Counted from the stretch's first letter, positions 21,994 through 32,484 are shown. The stretch: DNA of 43,438 bases from Stagonosporopsis chrysanthemi (GCA_022560025.1 JAFISE010000220.1:1-43438); one strand, 5' to 3'. Numbers and translations: made by a program. Notes: generated from the letters alone by a model not told the origin.

Positions 21994-22440
21994 ATGGTAT
22001 CTCTATGGTTTGCGACCCTCACGGCACTCTTCGCCCTCGCAGCATCCATGCCAATACCAGCCTCCACATCACCAGGCCTGGCAACAGTCGACGTCCGCAT
22101 TGTTGGCCCACAAAACACACACTACACAATAACCAACCAATCACCAACAAGCGACACAACTCAACATCTCCAAATCATCGTGGGCCAGACGCTATCGCTG
22201 GATCACGATCCTATACACATCCAAGGCCTGGAGATTATCGCAGTCAAGGCAGGGGAATCGCTGTCGCTGTTACCAGGAAACGTCGAGCAGGACGATTGGA
22301 GGGTAACGTGCTCGGCGCGCATTGCAGGGACTCAGGAGTTGATTGAATTCAGCATGATGGACAAGGGCGTGCTACTCGCTGGAGGCAGGCTGGTGGAGGT
22401 TTCGCGGTTGAGCTGCGGTATTGAGGAGGTGGCGAGATGA
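21994..22440 (+). CDS. Small secreted protein, unknown function
   Basis: 148 residues from the ATG at 21994; an upstream ATG at 21958 would bury the signal peptide. Residues 1-18 (MVSLWFATLTALFALAAS) form a clear signal peptide. The mature chain of about 130 residues has only two cysteines, in VTCSAR and RLSCGIEE, and beta-strand-rich composition. I recognise no family. Small size and secretion make it an effector-like candidate, but nothing in sequence proves that. It ends 94 bp from the convergent cyclo-ligase-like gene. Confidence 0.6.
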   Translation: MVSLWFATLTALFALAASMPIPASTSPGLATVDVRIVGPQNTHYTITNQSPTSDTTQHLQIIVGQTLSLDHDPIHIQGLEIIAVKAGESLSLLPGNVEQDDWRVTCSARIAGTQELIEFSMMDKGVLLAGGRLVEVSRLSCGIEEVAR

Positions 22441-22534
22441 TGGGCGATTTGTTCCTGACATAGGGTGGGTGTGTTGTAAAAATAAGGCTGCACAGCGCCG
22501 GCGTTGGGATTTTGTTTTGAGTGCACGACACACT

Positions 22535-23446
22535 TCAGCTCTTTAAGCCTCTCATTAGTCGCTCAACGATGTCGATTCCCATTTGCTCTTCTGCGGAGGG
22601 TGCTTTACGCTCTTCTTCTTTCTTGTCCTTGGTGCCGAAGCCGGAAGTCGACATGATCTGTTCCATCATGCGCATGCCTTTCAGCTCTTGTAGCGGTGGT
22701 ATGTTGTTCAGCGCATCTGGATCGACCTTGGTGAAGTCGACCCCACTCGAAGGCTTCACGGCACCTTTGACCTCTATTGTTCGCTCAGGCGTGACGACGA
22801 AGTCGCACTGCACCTCGCCATTACTCTCTGCCTTGATGGCGTCGACTCCACACCGCGCTTCATCGACGACCTGACACTCGTGAGCAACAGCAACAACCAG
22901 TGCCACAGGATCGAGCACCCCAAGATCCTGTAGCATTGCCCACTGAACCTCGAACAGCGCCGCGCCCTCCCACACCACGACACCCTGCTCGTTGAACACC
23001 AGCCCGCCCAGCGCACACATGGCGATGCGCAGCCCCTGCTCCTGCAGCTGCGCCATCTCCAAGCGCCTTCCAATGCCCGGCTTCTCCATACCATCCAGAC
23101 ATGCCGCGAGCTGCAGCCCGCCCTCGCCTATGCTCTTGGGGTCCAGCAGCACAAAGCCCCTCCTAAGCCTGTACGTGCCAACGAGCAGCTTCTTGCCATC
23201 CTTCAGCGCCCGGTACCGCAGCGCCTCCAGACTGCCGTCACTCGTGACGAGTATCGTGTCCGCATCCTTGTAGCACTGCAAGCTTGCGACGCGCGCGACT
23301 GCGTCCGAGGACCCGCGAAAGTCGGGCGTGAACTTCAGGAAGTCGTAGTTGAAGCGCGAATCGGGGATTGCGCAGCGCAGGAGCTGCTGGTACACGCTTG
23401 CCCAGAGCAGCTTCCGCGGCGATTCGGCGTGTGCAGGGACGGTCAT
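22535..23446 (-). CDS. 5-formyltetrahydrofolate cyclo-ligase family protein
   Basis: 303 residues in a single exon. The N-terminal two thirds match the MTHFS-like fold: an opening helix (RKLLWASVYQQLL), the segment RVASLQCYKDADTILVTSDG, then YRALKDGKKLLVGTYRLRRGF. A hydrophobic stretch, VALVVAVAHECQVVD, resembles the family's conserved region before the C-terminus. Canonical members convert 5-formyl-THF to 5,10-methenyl-THF using ATP; this longer subfamily is better described as cyclo-ligase-like, as I cannot confirm ATP-binding residues. The charged C-terminal tail (KDKKEEERK) is extra. No targeting signal is obvious. Confidence 0.75.
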   Translation of the reverse strand: MTVPAHAESPRKLLWASVYQQLLRCAIPDSRFNYDFLKFTPDFRGSSDAVARVASLQCYKDADTILVTSDGSLEALRYRALKDGKKLLVGTYRLRRGFVLLDPKSIGEGGLQLAACLDGMEKPGIGRRLEMAQLQEQGLRIAMCALGGLVFNEQGVVVWEGAALFEVQWAMLQDLGVLDPVALVVAVAHECQVVDEARCGVDAIKAESNGEVQCDFVVTPERTIEVKGAVKPSSGVDFTKVDPDALNNIPPLQELKGMRMMEQIMSTSGFGTKDKKEEERKAPSAEEQMGIDIVERLMRGLKS

Positions 23447-23940
23447 GACGGTTATCTGGTTGTGAGGCTTTCAGAAGGTGGGACGGATGGCTCAGCGAGG
23501 CAGGGCATCACGGGAGATGGTGGTGTCGCGTGGGCGCACGAGGATGCCCCGCTGCGGAGAACACGGGGTGCTCGCCAATCTTCTTGAGCGATTATATGTC
23601 ACCTCCTTACCTCAGAACTAATCCTCTGGGCCCCGTGCCTCTGTTCATCATCAAGATGTTAGAGTACCGAAGAGGTGCTCAGCCGCCTTGCCATGATGTC
23701 TACTTTTCCGCCCTTCCCGCGGGAGCGCCCTGCGTCATGGTCGTCTTATCCGGACCCACGCGCCTCGTGATAGGCTAGAGCCGCAACATCATCTGCACCG
23801 TGACTCTTGCTTATGCCCGTCGTATCATTTATACCCGCCGTATAGCCGCAAACTTATTTACCGTCATTGCCCTGCTGTTGCACTATGCCAAAGCTCACCG
23901 ACACTTGCAGAGTCACGGCTGCTTACCACCGGCAGCAGCA
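23447..23940. other. Divergent promoter region
   Basis: Lies between the cyclo-ligase-like gene (minus) and the SLC10A7-like gene (plus). The plus frame is open upstream of 23941, but that extension looks like leader sequence. Confidence 0.4.
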
Positions 23941-25224
23941 ATGGCAGCTGTATCTCAGCACTCTTCGAAAGACGACATCCACCATTTCAACCTCGAAGAT
24001 GAAATCATTGACACGACGGGCAAAGACGCCATCAACTTGAAAGAGCTGGAACACGGACTCGACCGTACACCCTCACCAGCCCCAACACTGGGCCCAGACT
24101 CACCCAATCCCGCACCCTCGAGATGGAAAACCACCACCCGCTGGATCCTCTGGTTCCTCAAAGACCAGTGGTTCCTCCTCGCCATGGGAACCATAATCCT
24201 CATCTCGTCACAAGTCCAAGTCCCCGCCTCGCAGCAGAAAATCAAACGCACCGCAATAACCTACCTCTCCGTCTCCGTCATCTTCTTCATCAACGGCTGC
24301 ACGCTGCCCACCCGCCTGCTGATCGAAAACTACATGCGCTGGAAACTGCATTTCTTCGTGCAACTGCAGTGCTACCTGGTGTGCTCGGCGGCGACTTTCG
24401 GCATCGTCTCGCTGTGCGCCACAAACACGGCGTTCATGGATCCGTGGCTGCTGATCGGGTTCCTGTTCGTTGGGTCGGCGCCGACGACAATGTCCAGCAA
24501 TGTCGTAATGACGAGGCAGGCACATGGGAATACGGCGCTCACGGTAGTGCAGAGCGTGATAGGCCAGTTCTTGTGTCCGTTTCTGAGCCCGCTTATTGTG
24601 CAGATGTATCTCAGTTCGGGGGCGTGGTACGCAGATGTTCTGGAGAAGGGGAGTGGGTATGGCGAAATCTACCGCCGCGTGTTTATGCAACTCGGGCTGT
24701 CGCTGTTTCTGCCCATGGCGGTGGGGCAGGTGGTGCAGTATTTTTTCGGCAGGGCGTGTAAGAAGGTCTTTGTCGAGTGGAAGGTCATGAAGCTGTCGAG
24801 TGTGGCGCTTTTGACGCTTGTGTGGCAGACATTCGATCAGGCGTTTCAGAGCAAAGCGTTTGAGAGCGTGAAGAAGAGCAATATTGTGTTCATTGTGTTC
24901 ATCTGCGCGGCGCTGTATTTTCTGTGGACGGCGCTGTGTTTTACAGCGAGTATGGTTTGGTTGCCTAAGAGGGACGTTATCGCATGCTGTTATTGCTGTC
25001 CGGCAAAGGCGCTGGCGATGGTTGTCCCACTTACAAGCGTCATGTATATCAACGTCAGCCCGATCGAGCAGTCGAAGATGCAAATTCCAGCCATCATCTT
25101 TCAGGCGTTTCAGGTTGGCATTGGAGGACTGATGACGATTGCGTTCCGTCGGTGGATCCGAGGTGAAGAAGAAAAGGAGGAGGCGGAGAAGGGCGGTGCT
25201 GCACAAGCTCAACAAACGAAGTAG
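23941..25224 (+). CDS. RCH1/SLC10A7-like (SBF-like) membrane transporter
   Basis: 427 residues from the ATG at 23941 (MAAVSQHSSKDD). This start is chosen because the conserved region begins with FLKDQWFLLAMG at about residue 72 after a polar N-terminus. There are about ten hydrophobic segments, including LSVSVIFFINGCTLP, VGSAPTTMSSNVVMT, FLCPFLSPLIVQMYL and ALAMVVPLTSVMYI. These motifs fit the SBF-like family of yeast RCH1 and human SLC10A7, plasma-membrane proteins that limit calcium uptake in fungi. Single exon, with a charged Glu/Lys-rich cytosolic tail. The calcium role is from family knowledge, not visible here. Confidence 0.88.
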   Translation: MAAVSQHSSKDDIHHFNLEDEIIDTTGKDAINLKELEHGLDRTPSPAPTLGPDSPNPAPSRWKTTTRWILWFLKDQWFLLAMGTIILISSQVQVPASQQKIKRTAITYLSVSVIFFINGCTLPTRLLIENYMRWKLHFFVQLQCYLVCSAATFGIVSLCATNTAFMDPWLLIGFLFVGSAPTTMSSNVVMTRQAHGNTALTVVQSVIGQFLCPFLSPLIVQMYLSSGAWYADVLEKGSGYGEIYRRVFMQLGLSLFLPMAVGQVVQYFFGRACKKVFVEWKVMKLSSVALLTLVWQTFDQAFQSKAFESVKKSNIVFIVFICAALYFLWTALCFTASMVWLPKRDVIACCYCCPAKALAMVVPLTSVMYINVSPIEQSKMQIPAIIFQAFQVGIGGLMTIAFRRWIRGEEEKEEAEKGGAAQAQQTK

Positions 25225-25389
25225 CGGCTGGACACCACATAACCAAGCTCTTGCAAATAACTCGTGATGAATTATATGATATCCTTTCTATTAGGCTTCT
25301 TTATACTAATCGGCTGATCAAATCGTTCAACGCACTTGTGTAATGCACCCACAATACACTACACATCCAAGAGCCTAGCCCACAGATGC

Positions 25390-26204
25390 TCAGCACTTGA
25401 ACACCGCCGGCCCAGGCGCAGTGTAAGTCTTCGATCCCGCATATAAGTTATACGTAATGCCCGGATCCGACCCCTTGTACGCACCAGGCAGACTAACTGT
25501 AGCCGGCGTCTTACTCGCACTCCCAGCAGTGACATTGATCTGCGCACATTCCATGTAGAATTGCGCGCCAGGGTAGCTGCCAGCAGAGTGCAGCGCAACC
25601 AACTCGCCACGCAGCAGGTACTGACCCGGCGCGATGCACGCCGGGATGGTGATGGTTTGTTGGCCCTGGTTGGCGATCAGGCGATCGACGCCCCATTTGG
25701 TGCCATCGAAAGAGTCTTCGGCGATCTGTGTTGAGTCAGAGCTGTGGGCGCTGGGAGAGAAGATTTGAGGAGTCGCAGACGTGCCTTGAACCACCCATCT
25801 CCTATACCAGAGTCGGTCTTCGCGTCAGACACTTTCTTCAGGTACGCCATTACAGGACCCTTGTGGCTTGAGTCGATGACATCGCTGGGCCCAGAGGTTA
25901 GAGTGTGGCGCCAGGTGAGCGTTGCCTGAGAGCCGGCCTGGACGGTGATGACGGTGCTGGTCTTGGTGGTTGGGTTGGGACCGCCATTGCAGACGATGTC
26001 GTTGGATGTTACATCAGTGATCGGCTGGCGGCATTAGCAAAGCTGATCACATGGACTCGAAATGCTGGATATCAGACGTACACCATCGTATGAAGGCACG
26101 CGGATACCGTCACCAACCTTTCCTCCGTTCAGGGAAAGGAAGATGGTGTGCGCAGTAGCCGAGGATGCCGCGGTGGCGATGACAAGAGGTGCGAAGAGCT
26201 TCAT
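25390..26204 (-). CDS. AA9 lytic polysaccharide monooxygenase
   Basis: Three exons (26204-26082, 26024-25785, 25725-25390) give 232 residues. Intron 1 (26025-26081) is GT-AG; intron 2 (25726-25784) is GC-AG. Residues 1-18 form a signal peptide whose cleavage exposes His19 (HTIFL), the first ligand of the copper histidine brace. His95 (SSHKGP) is the second and Tyr178 (AQFYMEC) the axial residue; His167 and Gln176 fit the secondary sphere. Family members oxidatively cleave cellulose or related beta-glucans outside the cell. No CBM1 is attached. Splicing intron 2 gives DGWFKIAEDSFDG, matching the family, whereas reading through would add residues and shift frame. Confidence 0.92.
25726..25784 (-). 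other. GC-AG intron in the LPMO gene
   Basis: 59 nt, donor AAG|GCACGT, branch-like CTGACTCAAC, acceptor CACAG. No GT donor nearby preserves both the upstream WFK and the downstream EDSFDG frames. Evidence for splicing is frame logic only. Confidence 0.8.
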
Positions 26205-27618
26205 ACTGAATTCGATGCTTGGTGAATGCTTGTCTCACTGCAGCTGAGCAAATTCGAGCAGATTGCCCACCCATTATATACCTCCTCTTCCCACCGGCTG
26301 TTCTCTCAAAATCTTGAACCCAACACTGAGGCCATCATATACCACAAGCACTCTTTGGCAATAAGCAAAGTGCCGCCATAGAGCTCCGGTAACACTTCGA
26401 TCGGTACAGAAATGTCACCAAGTGCCAGGCAGCGCAGGCCTACTGGATGCTGAATACGAGACTTACCGTAAAGATTCCGGATTTCACGAGCCGCATGGTG
26501 TTGCGGCCGCGATGCTAGATTAAGCAATCTACAAGAGACGCACGATGTATCTGCAGGCTAAGCGAGACCAACGACTAGACACGATGTAGATTACTACGCT
26601 AGGAGTGTCGGGAGCAAAACTGCGATTATATGGCTCGTTGGCTCTGGAGTCTGAATATCGCGTTGCCCGCTGCGGTCGTCACTTTCAAGATTAGTTGGTA
26701 GCGGCGAACGTGTAGTGGACTTGCTGGTGGATGGTGAGCACTGGCACTTTCATGGGACGTATGCAAGGCTTGTGATCTGGTATTTGCGTTGCAGAAGTCA
26801 TCACTTAGGTGTCGTGTGTGTATGTCTGCGGATTCAACAATGCCTGTCACTACCATGGGTGGCATTGTCCAATTGGCGATGACGTCACAATTGCTCTATC
26901 AACACACCAGCAGAGTGCAATGTAACGGCCTCGCTATGCCACGACCGTCTTCACGATTTTGCGGTCTTGAGCCCTACAATTATTTGCAGCCGCGCGGCGT
27001 AGTCGCGTACGCTGGCTTGGACCTCTCAGCATTGTGAACTCAGAGAAAGGTGACCGGGTCGTTCTTGCTCTCATTCGGCAATCTTGGCCACAATCACACT
27101 CCTCTTTTCGAACATATTCTCCTCGTAAACTCCACTGAGATCGTTTTTATGACATCGAACTTTCCCGCAACACTGAATCATACAAAGCTCGCACGTGAGT
27201 CAAGATCGTGGCCACCTTTCAGGACAAGAGCGAGACGTCCAAGCGAGTGTACAGCATACAAGCCAAATGGTGAAGGTTCCGTTTGCTGAGTAGATCTACT
27301 TTTTTCGATTCCATGGCGACTGGTACACGTCAATGCCATTTGGAGCGTGTCCGCGAAGCCCCAACCGTGGTTCACCCTGGCCCTGATCGGCACCCTGGAA
27401 AACACTGAAAACTCGACAGGCCTCGCCAACCTCAGCTTCCTCGCAGACGCTCCGACGATTGCGTACCGGAGGATTCGAGGTAGCTTCGAGGTGGGTCTAG
27501 AATGACTAAAGCTCTCCGGCAACAAGCAGATAACACAGAGCCCTCGTCGCATCACAGAGACAAGAAAGGAAAGAAACGACTTTCTTACAGCATCCAGCTC
27601 GTATTCACAGTTTCCAGC
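26205..27618. other. Intergenic, no gene seen
   Basis: About 1.4 kb. ORFs up to 125 codons occur on both strands without motifs. The left end would hold the LPMO promoter. No RNA gene or transposon end identified. Confidence 0.4.
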
Positions 27619-28306
27619 ATGCTCTTCAACCTATTCACGGCCGGCGCCGTACTCGCTGCAATTGCTTCTGCAGCCCCAACACTCACCTATCCCGGACTTC
27701 CTGTAGTCTATCAGACAGCTCCGAGCGACCCACTTGTCACCGCGATGACTCTAGTTGCATATGCTGAGGCCACCGCTAGATCTCAAAGACTCGAGCTTAC
27801 GAGCAATATCTGCTATCCCTAACCCTAAGGCATCGCTTAGAAACCCTCTTCTGACACCGCGGAGGCTTTTGTGGCCGATCCATACTTCACGAAACAGGCT
27901 GCCTCTGCGAAAACTCGTCTGGGATTCAATGCTGTCTTTTCCAATACCAAGGCGTCTCCCAATGCTTCTGGTTACCAGGGCTACACCCTCATGGACACCT
28001 ATGACGTCCAGACCTGTGCCAACAAGTGCAACGCCATGGATGGCTGTACCTCATCCAACGTCTACTTTGAACGTGATCCTTCGGTAGATTACAATGATGC
28101 CTCTTGCTTGGATCCTCTAGGTCTCACTAACATCAAGTGCGTATGGTGGAACAGCAAGATTTTCCCCGAAGTCAACGTCAACGACGGTCAGTGGCGCGGC
28201 AAATTCCACATCGTCATCGCTGGCAGTAATGGCTATGTCGGTACTCTCACGCAGCGACATTTCCGCATCAAGACAGACGGTAGCGACACAGTGATAGACA
28301 CGCGCT
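27619..28306 (+). pseudogene. Secreted PAN/apple-like protein, broken
   Basis: Starts at the ATG at 27619 with a signal peptide (MLFNLFTAGAVLAAIASA). The frame stops after about 67 codons at TAA 27820-27822. A second frame from about 27871 carries the family's body: YQGYTLMDTYDVQTCANKC, then CTSSNVYFERDPSVD, ASCLDPLGLTNIKCVWW, WRGKFHIVIAGSNGY. This Cys pattern and the GSNGY motif are common in secreted Dothideomycete proteins of unknown function that resemble PAN/apple modules. The usual long C-terminal part after GSNGY is missing; unrelated-looking residues follow to a stop at 28306. An intron could explain part of the gap, but the stops and missing tail favour a pseudogene. Confidence 0.6.
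27817..27828 (+). repeat. Two telomere-type repeat units (CCCTAA x2)
   Basis: CCCTAACCCTAA lies exactly at the break of the PAN-like reading frame. Two units are short and could be chance. Confidence 0.4.
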
Positions 28307-28531
28307 AGCTTGCAGTGTCGCCCGGTGAAGGTGCTGCCGTTGCCCTTAACCCCCTCGAAAACAAGGCCCAGACCTCTATCTTCCAATTCGGTGATGATGG
28401 CTACCAGAACCAGATCGTACCCAGCAGGACATGGCTGGTGTCTCGCCCAACCCTGCTGGCAAGTGGGACTTCCTCCAGTACCGCGCCGTTGGTCGCAAGC
28501 AGGATTACATCAGGGGTTCTGGCGACAACTT
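28307..28531 (+). pseudogene. Coding-like remnant in two frames
   Basis: One frame reads AVALNPLENKAQTSIFQFG and continues DDGYQNQIV. After about 28420 a different frame reads MAGVSPNPAGKWDFLQYRAV, then GRKQDYIRGSGDN. Both halves look like real protein, so a frameshift near 28420 is likely. I cannot name the family, nor tell whether it belongs to the PAN-like pseudogene. Confidence 0.4.
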
Positions 28532-28533
28532 AA

Positions 28534-28966
28534 TTTCGTGCTATTAGAAATCGGGATGAAAGTGTGCTGGTGTTTGCCCTGGTTGCAAGCAATCTATCAG
28601 CGGCTTGCTGTATTTTGGCCTGCCCGAGGAGATGCCGAAGCACTGCTACTGGATCAGTCTATACGTCGATACAGACGTGTCAGACGTTGCTATGTGAGGT
28701 GATACATAAATTTGCGGGACGCCTAGCTGGCACTGTAGATAAGAACGCTCGGCTAGCAATGCTGCAATGCGGATACCCATGTGATCTATCGACAATTGTT
28801 CGAACGAAGTCTCTCAGCAAGACATATCTGTGATAACTGGGACAGACATCGATAATTCAGCATTCTTAGACGACACGATATTTGCAGAAAGCCTTCGTAG
28901 ATTTTTGAAGTCGCGGGATGCGCCAAAAGGAAATGGCTAACAGGACAAAAGATTTACATATTCGAG
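28534..28966. other. Intergenic, no gene seen
   Basis: Lies between two convergent pseudogenes. No motif, repeat or RNA gene identified. Confidence 0.4.
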
Positions 28967-31255
28967 CTATACCCCATGTTCTTTAAGGAGATCTACCGCC
29001 TTCTTCGCAACAGCATAAACTGCAGCTTGAATGCTGCTTAATGTCTCCAGTGGAAATACAGACGCATCAAAAACCCTCAAGTTCTTTGTCCCATGCATTC
29101 ATCCAGTGTCCATTACCACCCCGAATACTTTGGCATCATCGCATATGTACCCACAGGATGAGATGTTCTCAACAATTGCTCCCTCACGGTTTACTTGGCT
29201 GTGTCCAAAATCGTCGCATCTTTGCCCCTGGGTATCCATCCACTCAGTTCCAAGAAAGATACGAACGGCCCAATCTTGACGATTGTCTCGATGTAATGCG
29301 TCTGTCGAGCCAATATCTCCAAGTCTAAAGGATGCGAAAGATAACGCGGGTCCAAGACCGGGCTATCCTATGGATTAGCAGATCGAATGCGGCAAGTGCC
29401 TCGTGAGAAGGGATGGTTTTTGGCTACCATAATCGTAATGTAATTTTTCGGGTTTGTGGATGCTAACAGATTGTTCATCCGTCTTGCCGGGCGAGATGTT
29501 CAGCTCAGCGGTAGCGTCATCACATATCCTGCATTCTTCTAGGGGTTCAGCAGCTGGGCTTGGAGCAGTTCATACTGCTTCCTCTGTCTGTGAGAGAGTG
29601 CTGACTCGTCACCATGCTGCTTGGTGAGATCTGCCACTTCATGGTGACCGACACGACCGTTGTTGTCAACAAGAGGAAACATCGCCACGCTGATAGGAAT
29701 TCCAACAAGTGGACCAATCTTGGTGTTCAGGTATTTGCTGAAGTATGACCTGTACTAGGTGCAGGTTCCTCATGATATTCGCCGATACCTGGTTGTTAGC
29801 GACCTCAAGACAGGGAGCGGAGACAGCATGATCCTGGATTTTCACAAACTCCAGGGTGATCAAGTATAATGGGGGTCCATGAATGAATAAGAATACGAGT
29901 GTCGGTGTTGATCCTATGAGAACCAATAGAATATGTCAGAAGTAGGTACTGACCACTGAGAAACCTCCGGAAATTTCGGTGTGGCAGCTCGCATTCTCAT
30001 TCTTTCATGGACCCCCCTTGTACCACAAACATGCCATGGCTGTTTAGGAGGTCTTTTAATCCGGTTCCAGATAGTTCCGGAATTGGTGGAGACTTGAAGG
30101 TCCCTGCAGACAGAATGACTTCCTTCTTACCGATCAGCCCGTGGTGTGTGCCGTTCTTAGTTTGGACCTTCACTCCGATTGCAACGACACCTTGATCAGA
30201 TGACTCAGCAAGGACCTTCTCAACAAGCGTCTCCGTCAATAATAGGAGGTCTGGCCGCTTGACAACACCTGGCGAGTAATACTAAGTATGCTGGCGTAGC
30301 CACGGGTCTTGGTATCAGGATCAATGGTTAGACCGCACGCAAAATTACCGAGATCTTCACCTTCGATTGGATCGTAAGTGTTGCAACAGCCCAACATAAT
30401 CAAGTGTCTTAGTCCACGATGCTTGGAAATGTCCGTAAATTTCCGGATGTACCACTGCAACAGGGCCATCCTTGCCGTGCAAAGCCTCGTTGATGTAGTC
30501 AATGCTCAACAGATCGTTCGTATCGGCAATAGGAGGTGAAGAGCGACTGTACTTGCGGAGGTACGGTGCAAACCCATCAGCATCCCAACCTTTATTGCCA
30601 AGCGTCTCCCATGCCTCAAAATTCGCATTGGACGGATATTCGTTGGCACAAACGTTAATGGCGCTAGAGCCACCAAGCACCCTTCCTCGAGGCTATAAAG
30701 TTTGTCGACCACCGATAAGCGTCTGTAATAGGATCAGCTTCGATCTGGAGGAGGGACTGCCAAGGGCGATGAAAACTTCCCTGAGGCTCGCTCATGATAG
30801 CCTACTCGTGGTGCTTAGTGGGGGCAACAACTCTAAGGGTCACGTGTAGGGCAACGTCTGAAACTCAACACTACACTTCTTGTATATAGAGGTATTTTGA
30901 AGCCAGTCTAAAGTCTATTAATAGAGCAAGTCTCTGGACAAAGTCACTATAAAAACTACTTCAGAATTAATCTATACAGCTCTGGCAAGGCCGTAGTGCT
31001 GAGCTTTGCAACATTGTCAAAGCTCGGCCGAGCTGTGGCAACTAACGTGACCCCGAGACTACACGGGCGCGTGAGTAACAGTAATCATAGTCAAAATCAC
31101 CACAAAGCGTGGACAGCATGCCAACGTGTGGATCAGCGCCTGCCTCGATCAAGAGCACCTTCTTGTCTGGATGCTCGCTGGGATGAGTTGCGATAATAAG
31201 TCTGCCTACGACACCACCGTTCACGATGAAGTCCAGCTCTTCTATGCATAAAACA
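28967..31255 (-). pseudogene. GMC oxidoreductase, multiply broken
   Basis: Blocks of a glucose-methanol-choline oxidoreductase can be followed on the minus strand. First comes the FAD-binding start (DFIVNGGVVGRLIIAT, where GGGxxG is expected) and its ADP-ribose acidic strand (KKVLLIEAGAD). Then PRGRVLGGSSAIN (near 30660-30690) and YPSNANFEAWETLGNKGW; next EVILSAGTFKSPPIPELSG (near 30070-30130); finally the C-terminus GTKNLRVFDASVFP ... SSIQAAVYAVAKKAVDLL to the stop at 28967-28969. The frame changes several times, a TAG sits right before PRGR, and the glycine-rich loop is altered. A 217 bp candidate insertion (30837-31053) separates the first two blocks. Such enzymes oxidise alcohols or sugars using FAD; this copy is dead. 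Confidence 0.85.
30837..31053. mobile_element. Candidate 217 bp MITE inside the GMC pseudogene
   Basis: Ends are GGGTCACGT at 30837-30845 and its complement ACGTGACCC at 31045-31053, with weaker similarity for another ~10 bases inward. The interior is AT-rich and non-coding and lies between two conserved GMC blocks. I see no target duplication, so this is tentative. Confidence 0.4.
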
Positions 31256-31404
31256 TTTGAGGGTTAGGCAACGTTCAAATCCTGTAGCATTTTGCTGACG
31301 CGGCTGAAATTCATCTCACCGGTCAGAAGCTCCGAAACGCCTTAATAAGCTGCTGATGTATGTCAGTGCGAAGCGTTCGCAGAAGATTTTGGTGCTGAGT
31401 CGTA

Positions 31405-31936
31405 TAGGATAGAATCTCAAAACGCTGTTTTGACCTTATGTTTAGTATTACTACTCCAATAATTCTTCTTGTGAGCTTCTAGCTTAATGCAAAGTCCAAA
31501 GTCCACTTTTGTTTCTGTCTAAGAGGTCTCCTTTGCGGCTTACCTCTCCTTCGGCAACAACTACTTTGCCAAAAAGTATGTGTTTTCTAGGACTTTACCC
31601 TCCCTCTGAGCTCTCCTTGCACAGCAGCACTACAGTCTTGCTGCTCTTAAGAACACTTCTCTCTTATGCTCTTCTACTAGAAGATTCACCTCTTATAGGT
31701 TTTAAAAGAAAATAAAGGTATTGCAATAGAGGCACCTTCAGGCCCTGCGCTTTTACCCCCACTCCTACAGGTAGGAGTTTTCGGCTTTCTAGCTCTTTTT
31801 TAACAACAGAAAATAATAGGAAAGAAAGAAAAGAGTAGATTTGTGCTATGGGAGAGATGAAGAGAAGTTCTGGTCGATGAGAGATGCAGCGTAGAAGATT
31901 GAGAGAGAATTTGGTAAGGGGTGAAATTCTGTCCTA
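31405..31936. mobile_element. Candidate 532 bp inverted-repeat element
   Basis: The left end TAGGATAGAATCTCA and the right end (complement TAGGACAGAATTTCA) match at 13 of 15 positions and are flanked by TA at 31403-31404 and 31937-31938. That fits a Tc1/mariner-type MITE. The interior is AT-rich, non-coding and contains a small hairpin (CTCCTAC AG GTAGGAG) near 31770. No second copy is in the window. Confidence 0.4.
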
Positions 31937-31958
31937 TAGTAGTTAGAATCAAAATCTC

Positions 31959-32267
31959 TCAGGCGCTTGGCGCAGCTTCACTGCAAACTTCGCCCGAGCG
32001 ACCGAGGGGTGAGATAAGCTGAAACCAGTATCGTCGTGAATTGATTGATCGCATGTGGGACGGATATCCCTCATACATGTTTATGAAGGCACTGTCATCA
32101 CAGTACAGAACCCTGTGGCCGCCCAGGAGGAGATGATCGCCATCGAATGGGCCTAGCGTGGGCCGCGAAGGAATCTTTCCTGACTCGCGATCACGCCGCT
32201 TGCCGGTTTGCATAAACGGTCCGCACCCGATCCGTGTGGATCCAACCCCCAGGGAAAAGACCACCAA
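31959..32267 (-). CDS. Hypothetical ORF, 102 residues
   Basis: Its sequence is not low-complexity (for example GDHLLLGGHRVLYCDDSAF, then NMYEGYP), so it may be a fragment of a real gene whose 5' part lies toward 32430. I do not recognise a family. It abuts the candidate 532 bp element, which could have truncated it. It may equally be spurious. Confidence 0.3.
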   Translation of the reverse strand: MVVFSLGVGSTRIGCGPFMQTGKRRDRESGKIPSRPTLGPFDGDHLLLGGHRVLYCDDSAFINMYEGYPSHMRSINSRRYWFQLISPLGRSGEVCSEAAPSA

Positions 32268-32484
32268 CGCCTCGTTCTGGCCGCATCGCTTTACGTGAGC
32301 GGTACAATCAGATTCCTCCCAATATGCTTGCTAAACCCTTAGGTTCCTCAACGGGCCTTTTGGATCGTTCGCAACCCTGCAACAGACAGATCCCGGTAGC
32401 GCTGCACATAGAGGTGGTTCTTTTGTAGCATGCAGTAGCCAACTTCTTCCATCGTCAGGGTCGACAGATCAGAGAACGCGCGAT

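Noticed and set aside
24208..25215. 335-codon minus-strand ORF opposite the SLC10A7-like gene
   Set aside because: Antisense shadow of a membrane protein gene, with His/Arg-rich low-information sequence.
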